Under the pieces are notes generated by a model that was not told where the DNA came from, made no database searches, and saw nothing but the letters and a program-made list of their open reading frames with translations. Shown here piece after piece: positions 56,001-64,000 of a stretch of DNA of 64,000 nucleotides. This DNA is from Chaetomium olivaceum (taxonomy: Eukaryota; Ascomycota; Sordariomycetes; Sordariales; Chaetomiaceae): positions 682,001 to 746,000 of the forward strand of contig JAYWVB010000005.1 of NCBI GenBank assembly GCA_039881045.1, in the 5' to 3' direction. Both the position numbers and the translations under genes were made by a program. The first letter of the stretch is position 1. Every line of letters begins with the position of its first letter.

Positions 56001-56199
56001 TGGTGGCGCCGGTGGTGGTGGTGCTGGTGGTGGGGGTGGGGTGGCGACGGGGACGAGTACACGCCAGGCGAGTGTGCATGGTTCTGGTGGGGGTGGTGGG
56101 ACGGGTGGGGAGAGTGGGCGGGATGAGGGGGACGAGGAGGGTGAAGATGGGGATGGTGGGGTTGGGGTGGTTAAGAGGCGGAGGGTTGGGAGAGGGTAG
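53025..56199 (+). CDS. Bromodomain protein, BRD8/NuA4-subunit-like, several frame breaks
   Basis: The N-terminus (TPLEKLLLFRGIANYGL, then AQRLNPESLRDLFLRLLREEVRVE) matches fungal BRD8-like proteins, subunits of the NuA4 histone acetyltransferase. A coiled-coil stretch (residues about 105-150, SKLYDAYLSHTADEIRKFEQQ) follows in a second frame. Then comes a long Pro/Gln/Ser-rich linker that hops between frames, and from 54505 an intact frame carrying the C-terminal bromodomain: LWTRSFNKVCGSAMEQIVHH, AAPIREKDAPGYHKVVKQ (ZA loop), DRELAHMFSNAVMYNPD (acetyl-lysine-binding Asn) and ARAMFVEVEKLLSEL. Two inserts, one Ala-rich and one acidic/polyglycine, enlarge the bromodomain. Frame changes occur near 53262 (GG), 53603 (C4) and at several points between 53.73 and 54.42 kb, where an intron may also exist. 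A housekeeping-type gene is unlikely to be dead, so sequence error is a serious alternative. Confidence 0.65.
54103..54135 (+). repeat. CAG/CAA microsatellite in the bromodomain gene
   Basis: About ten CAG/CAA triplets, reading as polyGln, polyAsn/Ser or polyThr depending on frame. Together with the frame changes around it, this makes the exact linker sequence unreliable. Confidence 0.75.
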
Positions 56200-56894
56200 G
56201 ATGGGGGTTGGTTCGGCGATGGTTTGTGAAGCGTTGCCAGGTTGTTTTTGACTTGTGTGGGTTAGGGTTATGGCGGCAAGGCGGCACTGGAAACACCCAT
56301 TTTTCGTGTTTGGTGCTCGGCTTGTCATGGGGCAGCGTGTGCATGACGCCAGGAAATAACTATGCCGGTACGGAGACGGACACCTATTGCTGACTTTCGT
56401 TGAGTCTCAAAATAATCAACTTCCCCTCTTCTCTGGCTTCTTGCGGTAACAAATCTAGCCCTTTCTGTGATATAACTGGCACATGCCGTCACTATCTGAA
56501 AATGAATGGCACAGGTCTTTGGCATGAAATGGGGTTTATAATGGTTCGTTCTAGTCATATCGAGGGAAATCTCATGACTGCATAGGAGAGTCCCTCCTAA
56601 GAGGTGTTGGCAGGGTACTTTCGAATAGTATGAGGTGGCAATCACTCTTGGGTTCACAAGCAGGTGGTGTAGGGCGCTGGAGGCAGGGGATAAGTAACAA
56701 ATGGTGCTCTGAATTCACTGGGTGTGAAAATGTTAGGTTACATCGGGATGGCTATGCTATATCTGTCGTGATTGTCTATAGTTACTAGGTGTCCATGAAA
56801 ATGCACCACAGACACCTTTCAAATCTCCTGTCCATAACCACGGTGCCGTCTCGCTACATTTCTACCTGTTGGCATTCCCATCGTGTGATTTATC
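56200..56894. other. Intergenic, 0.7 kb
   Basis: 3' flanks of convergent genes. A single ttaggg-like word occurs at 56263-56268 without repetition. No gene was recognised. Confidence 0.5.
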
Positions 56895-58012
56895 TCAGGT
56901 AGGCTTGCGGCCCAGCTCTTCCAGCAGCTTCTGGACCCGTTTGCTCCATCGCGCGTGTACGGGGTGGTCCAAGAAACTAGCAGTAGGCCGGTCGAAGTGC
57001 GGCGAGTCTCGGTATGTGGAGATCAACCACTCGGCGCCCAGCTCCTTGTTCTCGAGCCATTTCTCCGGAACCCACCTCGCCCACTTGTTGAAGCGGTTTG
57101 GCATGGGCCAGTGCCACTCTATGGGTGACAAGGGGAGGGAGTCGGGGTCCGTGTCTTTTGGGTGTTGCATGTCGTAGACGACGAAGTCGTAGATAGTGGC
57201 CTGGTTGAAGTCGATGATGACGATGCTTCCATCAGACTTGACCATGACATTTCGCGGCACGATATCATTGTGGAGTACAGCAGTCTTCCTCCATATCGTG
57301 TGTTCGGCCTCCAGTATATTCTGGAGGACGCGGAGGCGGAACCCCTCGGGTGGCAAGAGGGAGTAATCCATCTTGCCGCTACCGGGCTCCTTTTCCGCCC
57401 AGCTCACGAGATCCAGCATGCATTCACCTTGGATGAGCTCGATCAAGATCATGCGGGCCCATCGCTGCCGGCCTGGCTGGCTGGTCTGCAGCGCGAAAGT
57501 CCACGACCCGTGGTAGGTGGGAACAATGCCAGTGTTCCCAATCACGGGTTGCATGATCCTGTAGGCCCAGGCCTCAATGCTGTAGTCCCTGTCTGCCGAT
57601 TCCATGCAATCAAAGTAGCCTCCCTTGCCGGCATCACTTCCGTCGTCCCAGGCGCTCAAGAGGTAGTCGACCCCATCGTAAATCTTAGCCACGTACTCGA
57701 CCGACCGGTTCCCGTCAAGAAAACAGGTGACAACATTAACGCCCCCCCTAAACGGCCGCGTCAGGGTGCGGCCGATGGTTAGTGCGCGTTCAGGGCCGGC
57801 GGGGGGCTCGGTCTCGATGGGCGGATTGGCAAGGGCAAACTCAACACGGTCGATTTGCCAATGGGGGACGTCTTGCCATCGGGTCCAGTCGACATCAGGA
57901 CGGGGACTAGGCCAGTAGTCACCCGTGAATGGTTCCGGCGGCAGATGTTTACGGATGCGGAGGGTTGTGTTTTCTCGGTATGTGGTCGAGCCAGCGCGTG
58001 TTCGTGGTTCAT
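56895..58012 (-). CDS. Kinase-like (protein-kinase-fold) protein, probable frame break near the start
   Basis: The frame ending at 56895 is open back to about 58060 and encodes a kinase-fold protein: SVEYVAKIYDG (a VAxK-type lysine), ARMILIELIQGECM (hinge), TAVLHNDIVPRNVMVKSDGSIVIIDFNQA (HxD catalytic loop with a terminal Asn, and DFN in place of DFG), then a C-terminal helical part. Fungi have many such atypical kinases of unknown substrate. Upstream, residues such as HLPPEPFTGDYWPSP and DVDWTRWQDVPHWQIDRVEFAL are clearly coding, yet this frame has no ATG. The ATG at 58012 (MNHEHALARPHTEKT) is one base out. A missing base in the C3 run at 57964-57962 would join them and give a protein of about 372 residues. 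Confidence 0.6.
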
Positions 58013-59122
58013 CTTCGTGTGGAGCCGAGGATGATATGGTGGGACAGAGGGTTCAGAATGAGCATTGCTGAAATGACAAGTCCGATGGTTACGTTTGCAA
58101 TGAGAAATGGACAAGAATATCACAAACATTGGCATCGGTTGGGATACTTTCAACAGATGTGGGTAGATGCAACAAGTGCCCGCAAAATGTTGGTTGGTGG
58201 CTGATGGTTGGGTTGGCTAGGTGGCGGCAAAGCCAGACTCCCGTGGGACCAACTTGACCAACCAAACAGTCCAAACCCAGTCTAGCAAACAGGCAGATCA
58301 CAAACTATGCGCGGATCGAGTTCTTTAAGACACGATACGCCTGCCTCTACGACGGCAACTTTCTTTTCCTTGGTGTGTTCGAAAACCCGGCCCAGCAGAC
58401 CGCCCTCCCATTCTCAGGGGTACCTTGATCCCCTGTCTCGGGGGGGCAGAACAACACGGCCCGGAGAGCGCTCCTCGGCTGGCTTATCGAAGCTTGGAAC
58501 AAGAAGCAAGCGGGCCAAAACGATCATATCAACGAGACCAAACGGCCGTCTCGCCCTAGGCGCAAATAGGTTAATTACATTGTAGCTATGCTGAGTGAGC
58601 GTTCTTGGTGTCTGTCGGAGGAGGGTGAGCTGGGGTCTTGGTTGAATTGCAGCAATTAACGAGCGTTTCTTCTGTCATCTGTTGATTTCCTTTGTTTTCT
58701 TAGGTTTATCCTTCTGCTGGTTATGGCTGTTTTTTCTGTTGGCTTATTTTTTCGCAACTTGGGACATTGAGTTATCGGAATATGGGGGAAGAAAACCAGA
58801 AAAAGAAAAGAAAAAAAATCAGACAAAACAAAAGAAAAAAGAAAGAGGCAATTAGATGAGATTGGAGGGCGATAGAGAATAAATACACCGCTGGTCGGAA
58901 ATATACGCGCAGTCTACTTACACCCTTGAGAATTACAGTGTCGCGTATGGCATGGCATGTTACAAGAATCTATAGTATGGTAGTAGCCAAGGTGTTTATT
59001 ATTTGATGAACTGTTCTCAGTAGTTGTGTGCTTAGTGTGTCCGCCCTCCAACCCTGATGCCTCGTACACGGTGTCCCCCATCTACTTTTGACTGGTGTGA
59101 TTGTAGTGCCCAGACAGCAGGA
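58013..59122. other. Intergenic, 1.1 kb, low-complexity
   Basis: No gene. At about 58674-58760 a T-rich tract, and at 58790-58862 an A-rich, G-interspersed tract, form a strand-asymmetric low-complexity pair. The rest is AT-rich and featureless. Confidence 0.5.
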
Positions 59123-60265
59123 TTATGCAGGATTCTCGCCCCAATACAGCTGCTGCTGTTCTTTGGTCAGCGGCATAGGAACCTGAACCGGCGGCGGTGG
59201 TGGGCCCGGAATCAGGTCCGGGAGATTCCCGTAGCGCTCAGCTTCCTTAAGGAGGTGATTACGGAACGCAGGGGAGGCGACGGCGCCAAAAATATCGGAT
59301 GACGACCGAAATCCGTCCCAGCCCCGGGGGTTTTGGAGGCTATCAACCTCGCGAAGGTTTACAGTTACCGCATCTTGCCATACATCGCGGGATTCCGGCT
59401 TGCTCTCTCTCTCTCCTTTAGCTGGTCCAAGAAGGTGCCGATGATGCTCGAGATGGGCACCCGGCCCGAACCGTCCGACTTAAGCGCGATAAGTTGCCGG
59501 GATATGATATCCCGGTTCTCCTTGGTTCTTTCGAATAATTCGAGTTGCTTGCTATCCTTGTTTTTTTCGGGGTTGAGGACTTCGGTGAGTATAATACGCG
59601 CTGCTAGCGACGTCTGGATATTGTTATATACAGTGTTGTGAGACGCAATGTCGCCGCCCGCCGCAGACCGGCGGGCTTGCAATCAGGGCGCTCAGCTTCT
59701 CGTGACAGACTCTTCGGGCCCATGAGTTGTTTGTTTTGGAGGAACTGATACCATTCGCGGTGGAGAGGGCACCAGTCCCGGGCGCCCTTCCTCAGTACAC
59801 ATTGTGTTCGATCACCCACAAGGGCCTTACATTGGTCAAATTCTGGCTTCCCTACCCTCATCAATACCGGCGAAAGAACCACCAGACTGAGCTTCCCTTT
59901 CAAACTCTCAAATACCAAATCCAAGGTTTGCATCCGCAAGGTGATGCCAAGGACGAGGGTGGCATGTGGGTTAGTGAGATCCCATGCGGGCTCAACGGTG
60001 ACGACCACCGTATCCCATTGTCTGCGCAGCAACCTGCCCGCAAAACCCGAAAAACGACAATTCCTGGCTTTTCCCGCTGGAGCTTTACTGTGCGTGCTAT
60101 CACCTGCCAATGGGGATCGGGGACATCCGTCTCCGAAGGCGTCACGGGTGCCTCGACGGCTCTCTGCGCATCCCAGGAAGGGTTCGTATCGACCGAGAGC
60201 CCCATGACGACGCGATTTTCCGCGTCTTGCTTGTATTTTGATACTTTCAGGAATATGACGCTCAT
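59123..60265 (-). CDS. Cys/His-motif protein, unrecognised, three frame breaks
   Basis: Coding-like sequence runs from ATG 60265 (MSVIFLKVSKYKQD) to TAA at 59123. In order it shows a beta-rich N-terminal part (DPHWQVIARTVKLQRE; RLLRRQWDTVVVTVEP; LVLGITLRMQTLDLVFESLKGKLS), then a Cys/His motif, C-x9-C-x9-C-x2-H (CKALVGDRTQC...WCPLH), likely a zinc site. A helical section follows (AARIILTEVLNPEKNKDSKQ, LDQLKERER), and the C-terminus ends GPPPPVQVPMPLTKEQQQ. The frame shifts near 60065 (CC), 59675 (AAG/GCC) and in the (CT)n run at 59403-59415. The protein is continuous in character across all three. I do not recognise a characterised family, though the motif recurs in other fungal proteins I have seen. 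It lies next to a Helitron, so it may be a mobile-element passenger or merely a neighbour. Confidence 0.5.
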
Positions 60266-60874
60266 GGTTAATTGCGGTTGTAGTTGTGTGCGTCGTGGTT
60301 GTGTGAGTGTTGTTGAGAATGTGTGGAATGGTTAAGGGATCAAACGGGGTGTTTACTGCGGCTTGATATAATGTTTTTGGAGGTAAGGGCGACGTTATCA
60401 GAAAGTAAACAATGGTATGTACTATATGTGATGCCTTAATCAGTTGCGAACAGTGCTTAACTTAACTTGTAAGGACTTTCTGACACGTTGTACCGGGAAC
60501 TTGTTCCAGTGCCAATATTTAGTTTTATGTTTGGCAATAGGATTGAGAGGCTTCGATTAATATGGCTCTCATACCAGACTTAGGGAGCTTTATATTTCCA
60601 TATGATTACCTATACAACTTTCCGACTTGACTGCCCAGCCCAATTTCTTTATTCCTTAGCCTTCGGCGTCAAAACAACCCGGCGCTACCGTTTTGAATTC
60701 GGAAACGGGGGAATAGGTATGCAAGAAGAACGGGAAAAGTAGGGAAGAGAAGCGCCGGGACTGAAAAAATGACGCGAAAGGAAAGAGAAAAAGAAAGGAG
60801 TGTTCCTATTTGAACAGTAGTCTTTTTCTATTTGGACAGTAAAGGTCCGTGCCCGTACTAAAATTGATGCGCCC
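60266..60874. other. AT-rich spacer, 0.6 kb
   Basis: Upstream flank of the Cys/His-motif gene. Near 60809-60843 the words tatttgaacagta and tatttggacagta form a short imperfect direct repeat. No gene was recognised. Confidence 0.45.
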
Positions 60875-60925
60875 ACACCACTGTTGCCACTATTACACAC
60901 CTAATAACACCACTGTTGCCACTAT
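60875..60925. repeat. Exact 19-bp direct repeat
   Basis: acaccactgttgccactat occurs at 60875-60893 and again at 60907-60925, separated by 13 bases and abutting the tandem array that follows. Confidence 0.9.
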
Positions 60926-61117
60926 GCCTGGAGGAACGTACGAGGAACGAGTACTTCCGAAAGGTTCCTTTTCCGAGAAAACCATGCCTGGAGGAACGTA
61001 CGAGGAACGAGTACTTCCGAAAGGTTCCTTGCCTGGAGGAACGTACGAGGAACGAGTATGCCTGGAGGAACGTACGAGGAACGAGTACTTCCGAAAGGTT
61101 CCTTTTCCGAGAAAAAC
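60926..61117. repeat. Four-copy tandem repeat with internally deleted units
   Basis: Units start gcctggaggaacgtacgagg at 60926, 60986, 61031 and 61060, giving periods of 60, 45 and 29 bases. The longest unit continues through aacgagtacttccgaaagg and a ttttccgagaaa tail; the shorter units lack the tail or also the middle. The array is translatable for most of its length (repeated PGGTYEER), but the frame differs between units, so a coding role is doubtful. Confidence 0.9.
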
Positions 61118-61122
61118 CATGG

Positions 61123-61590
61123 CCTGCTCAAGCACGGACCAATTCCCTGGAGTGACCCATAAAAAACCCATAAAAAACCCATAAAAAAAGCCGTGCCATA
61201 TCTCCCTGTATACTGTGAAGTTTTACTGTGATTATCGTAACGATCGTGGAACGAGCCATCTTGTTTTGCGTGGAGGAACTTGCCTCTGACGATGAGCGTC
61301 TCGAAGTTGGGCTTGGCAGTGGTGGTGCACGGACGGTCTGTTGGGGTCTGTCGGCTGTGGGGTTGGCCCCGCTTTATAAGAGCCAATGAGATGGCGCAGC
61401 CCTAGGCAGCTTCAGCGACGACCACGAAAAGATGCAGATTGCAGGGCAACACGGCAACAAGGTGAGAAGCAAAATATTCATTGAAGCAGCTTATTCCGCT
61501 GGAAAAGAGCTCCAAAACAGAGCAACGGTGGAGAGCTGTGCTACGATCTGGGCTCGGAAACCCCAGGGTCTCGCCAGAGCGCCGCGCCCT
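61123..61590. other. Spacer between tandem array and Helitron helicase
   Basis: It contains a three-copy cccataaaaaa repeat at 61156-61189. It probably includes the non-coding 3' part of the Helitron (helicase is on the minus strand), but I could not fix a terminal hairpin and CTRR end. Confidence 0.4.
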
Positions 61591-64000
61591 CTACGTCATC
61601 GGTTTCAGTCCCCTGGCCAGATTCAGGCATGGCAGCCCATTCTTGAAACCACGGCTCAGACCTGTGGTCTTGCTCGAACCGCCGTCTGGTCTCCTCCCCC
61701 GTCGTTCCAGCTTGAGGATGGCCTCCCTCATGTCTTTGTCAAGCACATTCTTGGGCTCGATGAAGTCACTGCGCGCTGGCTTCCGAAACAGATGCAGCCC
61801 GTCCCAGCTTTGCGCCCTCGACAGCTGCACGTACAGGCTCATGAAGCTGGGCCGCGTCGCCGTGCCACTCGAGTGGACGCCTTTGAGGTTGACGAGCACG
61901 TTGGAGAACTGCTTGCCCTGGCTCTTCTGATCTGTCATAGCGAAGGCCGGTGTGCAAGAGGCCCCGTTCGGTGGGTGACCCACCTGAAAACCCGGCTTGC
62001 CCCTCCATCTGCCTTCTTTGCCCCGCATTTGGCTCGGGATGGCGACCGTCTTGCTCTTGATAAAATGGTGCCATTGGGGAGCCCGGGGATGGCGAGGCCC
62101 GCGCTGTCGTCTGACTGAAGGAGGACGGCCACCGGCGGTCCAAGATGAAGAGTCACATCGCTGGCGAGCGCGATGGTGCCGGCGGCGAGGTCGGGAAAGA
62201 TGTCGACGGCCTTGAAAGGCGCCCCGTTGACGACCTTCAGCCCGACAAACTGGTTGCGAGTCACCACCACCGGCATGCCTTGCGCGTAGAAGAAGAGGCC
62301 GGGGGTCGGCAGCTGCGAGTCGTCTCCGTAGCGGAGCACGTGGCATAGGTCCCCCGCACTCAATCGCTTCCCCGACTCAGTATCGTGCTTGGCCGCAAAG
62401 ACTGAGATGTGCTTGCCGTGGGCACGAGCCCACTGGACGACGGCCGCCATGTTCAGGTCCCACCGGTCTTGGTTCAGAGGCGTGATGGCTCTCAGGCCAT
62501 CTACGAAGGAGTACTTGCACGACGGTGTATAGAGGCGTTGGCTCAGCCGCTGGAAGTCCAGCTCTGTCTGCTCCCCACTGCGCAGGCGCCGGAGGAAGCC
62601 CCGCAGCCTTGGACAGCCGGCTGCGCGGACCTGTTCGCGGAGGATGACGACGTTCGCGAACTGGAGGAACAGCTTATGCGCTGCTAGGTGCTTTGCCGAG
62701 CTGTCCGGTCTCTGTCCACCGGGGTCCTTAGGCGTTGGCAAGAGGAGGCTGGTCTGCAGGACGGGGTCGAACTGGAAGAAGTCGCCGAAGAACATGACCA
62801 TTGGATTCCGCCGAACGGTCGATGCTGGTCGTCCTGTACTGCTTCAGGCGGCTGTCCACTGCCGCGAGTGTGAGACCGCCCACCTGGCTGATTCATCGAT
62901 AATCAACATGATCATGTTTTTCCACCGCAGCTTCTCTTCTTCCGAGATGTTCTTGCTGTCGCGGCCCTGCCCTCAAACGCAATATTTGCCGCCGAGTGCA
63001 GCGTCACTCCGCCGATAAGCGCGGCCGCATTACCGCTGGCGCCCGTCAGGAGCAGCGTGTGGAGACCGTCCTTCAGCCGGAACATGTCCTTGATGGCGTG
63101 TATGACGCGAGATTTGCCGGTGCCGCCCTCGCCGCCGATATATTGGAAATGCTGCCGACCCCCTTCTTCCTGCAGCCGTGTGCCGCGCTCGTCAAGAAAC
63201 GCCGCTGGTAGTAAGACTGCCATCGACTGGAGCTTGTTCAGGGTCCAGCGCCTTGTGAGCCCCAGCGCCACATCGACGTATGTTGCATAACGTCCGAGCT
63301 CGAGCCGCATCTGTCCACCCGGGCCGACCCCTTCTGGAGATCTTTCGCATCCGTGAACGGGCAACCGTGGGCTCCCGTGTGGCTCGCCAGCATGCGCAGA
63401 AGACGGATTCGTTTGCCTGCCCTGGATCTTCGCCGTGACGCTGCTGTCCTCTTTCTTCTGGACCTTCAATACCGCGTCGATCTCCTCGCGGCTGGGCAAT
63501 CCCATGCCGCGGAAAGGCGAGTCTTGGAGGTCCTGTAGCATGGTATAGAAATGGCGACCACGCTGGGCAGCATTGTTGTCGTCCTGGCTTGGGTCAACTG
63601 CCCTCGCCTCTTCGTCCAAGCGCCTCAGCGCCGAAGTCGCTGTCATATCTTTGATCTCGCTACCTCGAACCGCTGAAAGGACATCCAAAAAGGCTTCGTA
63701 GTGGGCCTGTGGATCGATGCCCCCACCATCCAGTCCGACGCCGTCATCGTCCCCCTCCCGGTCCTCAAAGTCAAACCCGTCGACGACGTCTTCGTTTTCC
63801 TGTTCTAGCCCTTGCAGCTTTCGGTCAGCACGGGCATCGTTCGCCGAGCCCGCTCCAAAGAACTCTCTTCACAATGCACATCAACCAGGATCACAGCCTC
63901 CAGGTTGATTCTTCAAACAGCATCAGTCTCTGTTGTTAGTGTCACATAAGCAAAGACCTACGGATCGTTGCATCTCCGCCCTCGGAACCAAACCTATCGT
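61591..64000 (-). CDS. Helitron-type PIF1-like DNA helicase, partial, frame broken
   Basis: The gene reads leftwards and its N-terminal part lies beyond the window. Helicase motifs in order: LNKLQSMAVLL, YIGGEGGTGKSRVIHAIKDMF (Walker A GGxGTGKS), LLLTGASGNAAALIGGVTLHSA, MIMLIIDE followed by SQVGGLTLAAVDSRLKQY (Walker B region), VMFFGDFFQFDPV, VVVTRNQFVGLKVVNGA, and the C-terminal TDQKSQGKQFSNVLVNLKG ... SFMSLYVQLSRAQ. This matches the PIF1/Pfh1-like helicase half of Helitron transposases. The Rep/HUH endonuclease half would lie upstream, off the edge. Frame shifts occur near 62970 (GGG), 62893, 62816, 62803 (CC) and 62068 (T4), each explained by one missing base. As written it cannot make a full protein. 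Decay of an old copy or sequence error are both possible. Confidence 0.8.
61591..64000 (-). mobile_element. Helitron rolling-circle transposon, partial
   Basis: Inferred from the helicase. Only the 3' (helicase) part of the element is inside the window. The left boundary is unresolved and could be anywhere between 60.9 and 61.6 kb; the right boundary is outside. Helitrons insert between A and T without target duplication, so no flanking repeat is expected to mark the end. Confidence 0.6.

Noticed and set aside
56255..56275. Telomere-type ttaggg word (also ccctaa at 52335-52340)
   Set aside because: Single occurrences, not tandem.
60926..61117. CRISPR-like array
   Set aside because: Units are adjacent with deletions, have no unique spacers, and the genome is fungal.

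Overview
The window is nuclear DNA of a filamentous ascomycete, most likely a Sordariomycete (Sordariales-like). The evidence is the short GT-AG introns (about 55-110 nt, with CTAAC/CTGAC branch points) and the GC-rich coding DNA. It also carries a typical filamentous-fungal gene set: PigL_N/Fungal_N domain proteins, an NB-ARC-TPR receptor, HET-domain debris, a fungal rhodopsin-fold membrane protein, DUF1996, a GH11 xylanase, a CYP52-like P450, an alkaline ceramidase and a Helitron helicase. Placement below class level is inference.

Layout. 0-6 kb: F-box protein, a small coiled-coil protein and an arginase-fold protein. 7-13.3 kb: a stand-alone PigL_N domain protein, a crotonase-fold protein with an apparent secretion signal, and a fructosamine-kinase-like protein. 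15-18.7 kb: two convergent multi-pass membrane protein genes, both with broken frames. 18.7-21.5 kb: scattered coding relics. 21.5-26.5 kb: the most unusual gene, a fusion of a PrnB/IDO-like heme oxygenase domain, an FAD/NADPH reductase and cytochrome b5, with an extra C-terminal region. 28-29.4 kb: a bacterial-type DUF2252 gene. 30.4-33.9 kb: a gene-poor stretch with a decayed HET gene and a diverged direct repeat. 34-37.7 kb: two secreted proteins (GH11 xylanase and a modular Cys/Trp protein). 37.8-48.6 kb: APH-like kinase, ankyrin protein, secreted DUF1996 protein and an NB-ARC-TPR receptor. 49-58 kb: P450, ceramidase, a bromodomain (BRD8/NuA4-like) protein and a kinase-like protein. 59-64 kb: a Cys/His-motif protein, tandem repeats and a Helitron helicase that runs off the right edge.

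A cross-cutting feature is that many otherwise convincing genes change reading frame by one base, usually in a short homopolymer or microsatellite (at least 25 places). Uninterrupted genes lie among them. Either the assembly carries residual indels or a subset of genes is decaying. Only read-level data can decide, so these loci are annotated as genes with each break stated.

Functional threads. The PigL_N protein (7.5 kb), the HET relic (30.5 kb) and the NB-ARC-TPR receptor (48 kb) belong to the non-self-recognition repertoire. The xylanase, modular Cys/Trp protein, DUF1996 protein and crotonase-like protein carry secretion signals. The P450 and ceramidase are convergent neighbours that both act on long-chain lipids; a joint role is only a suggestion.
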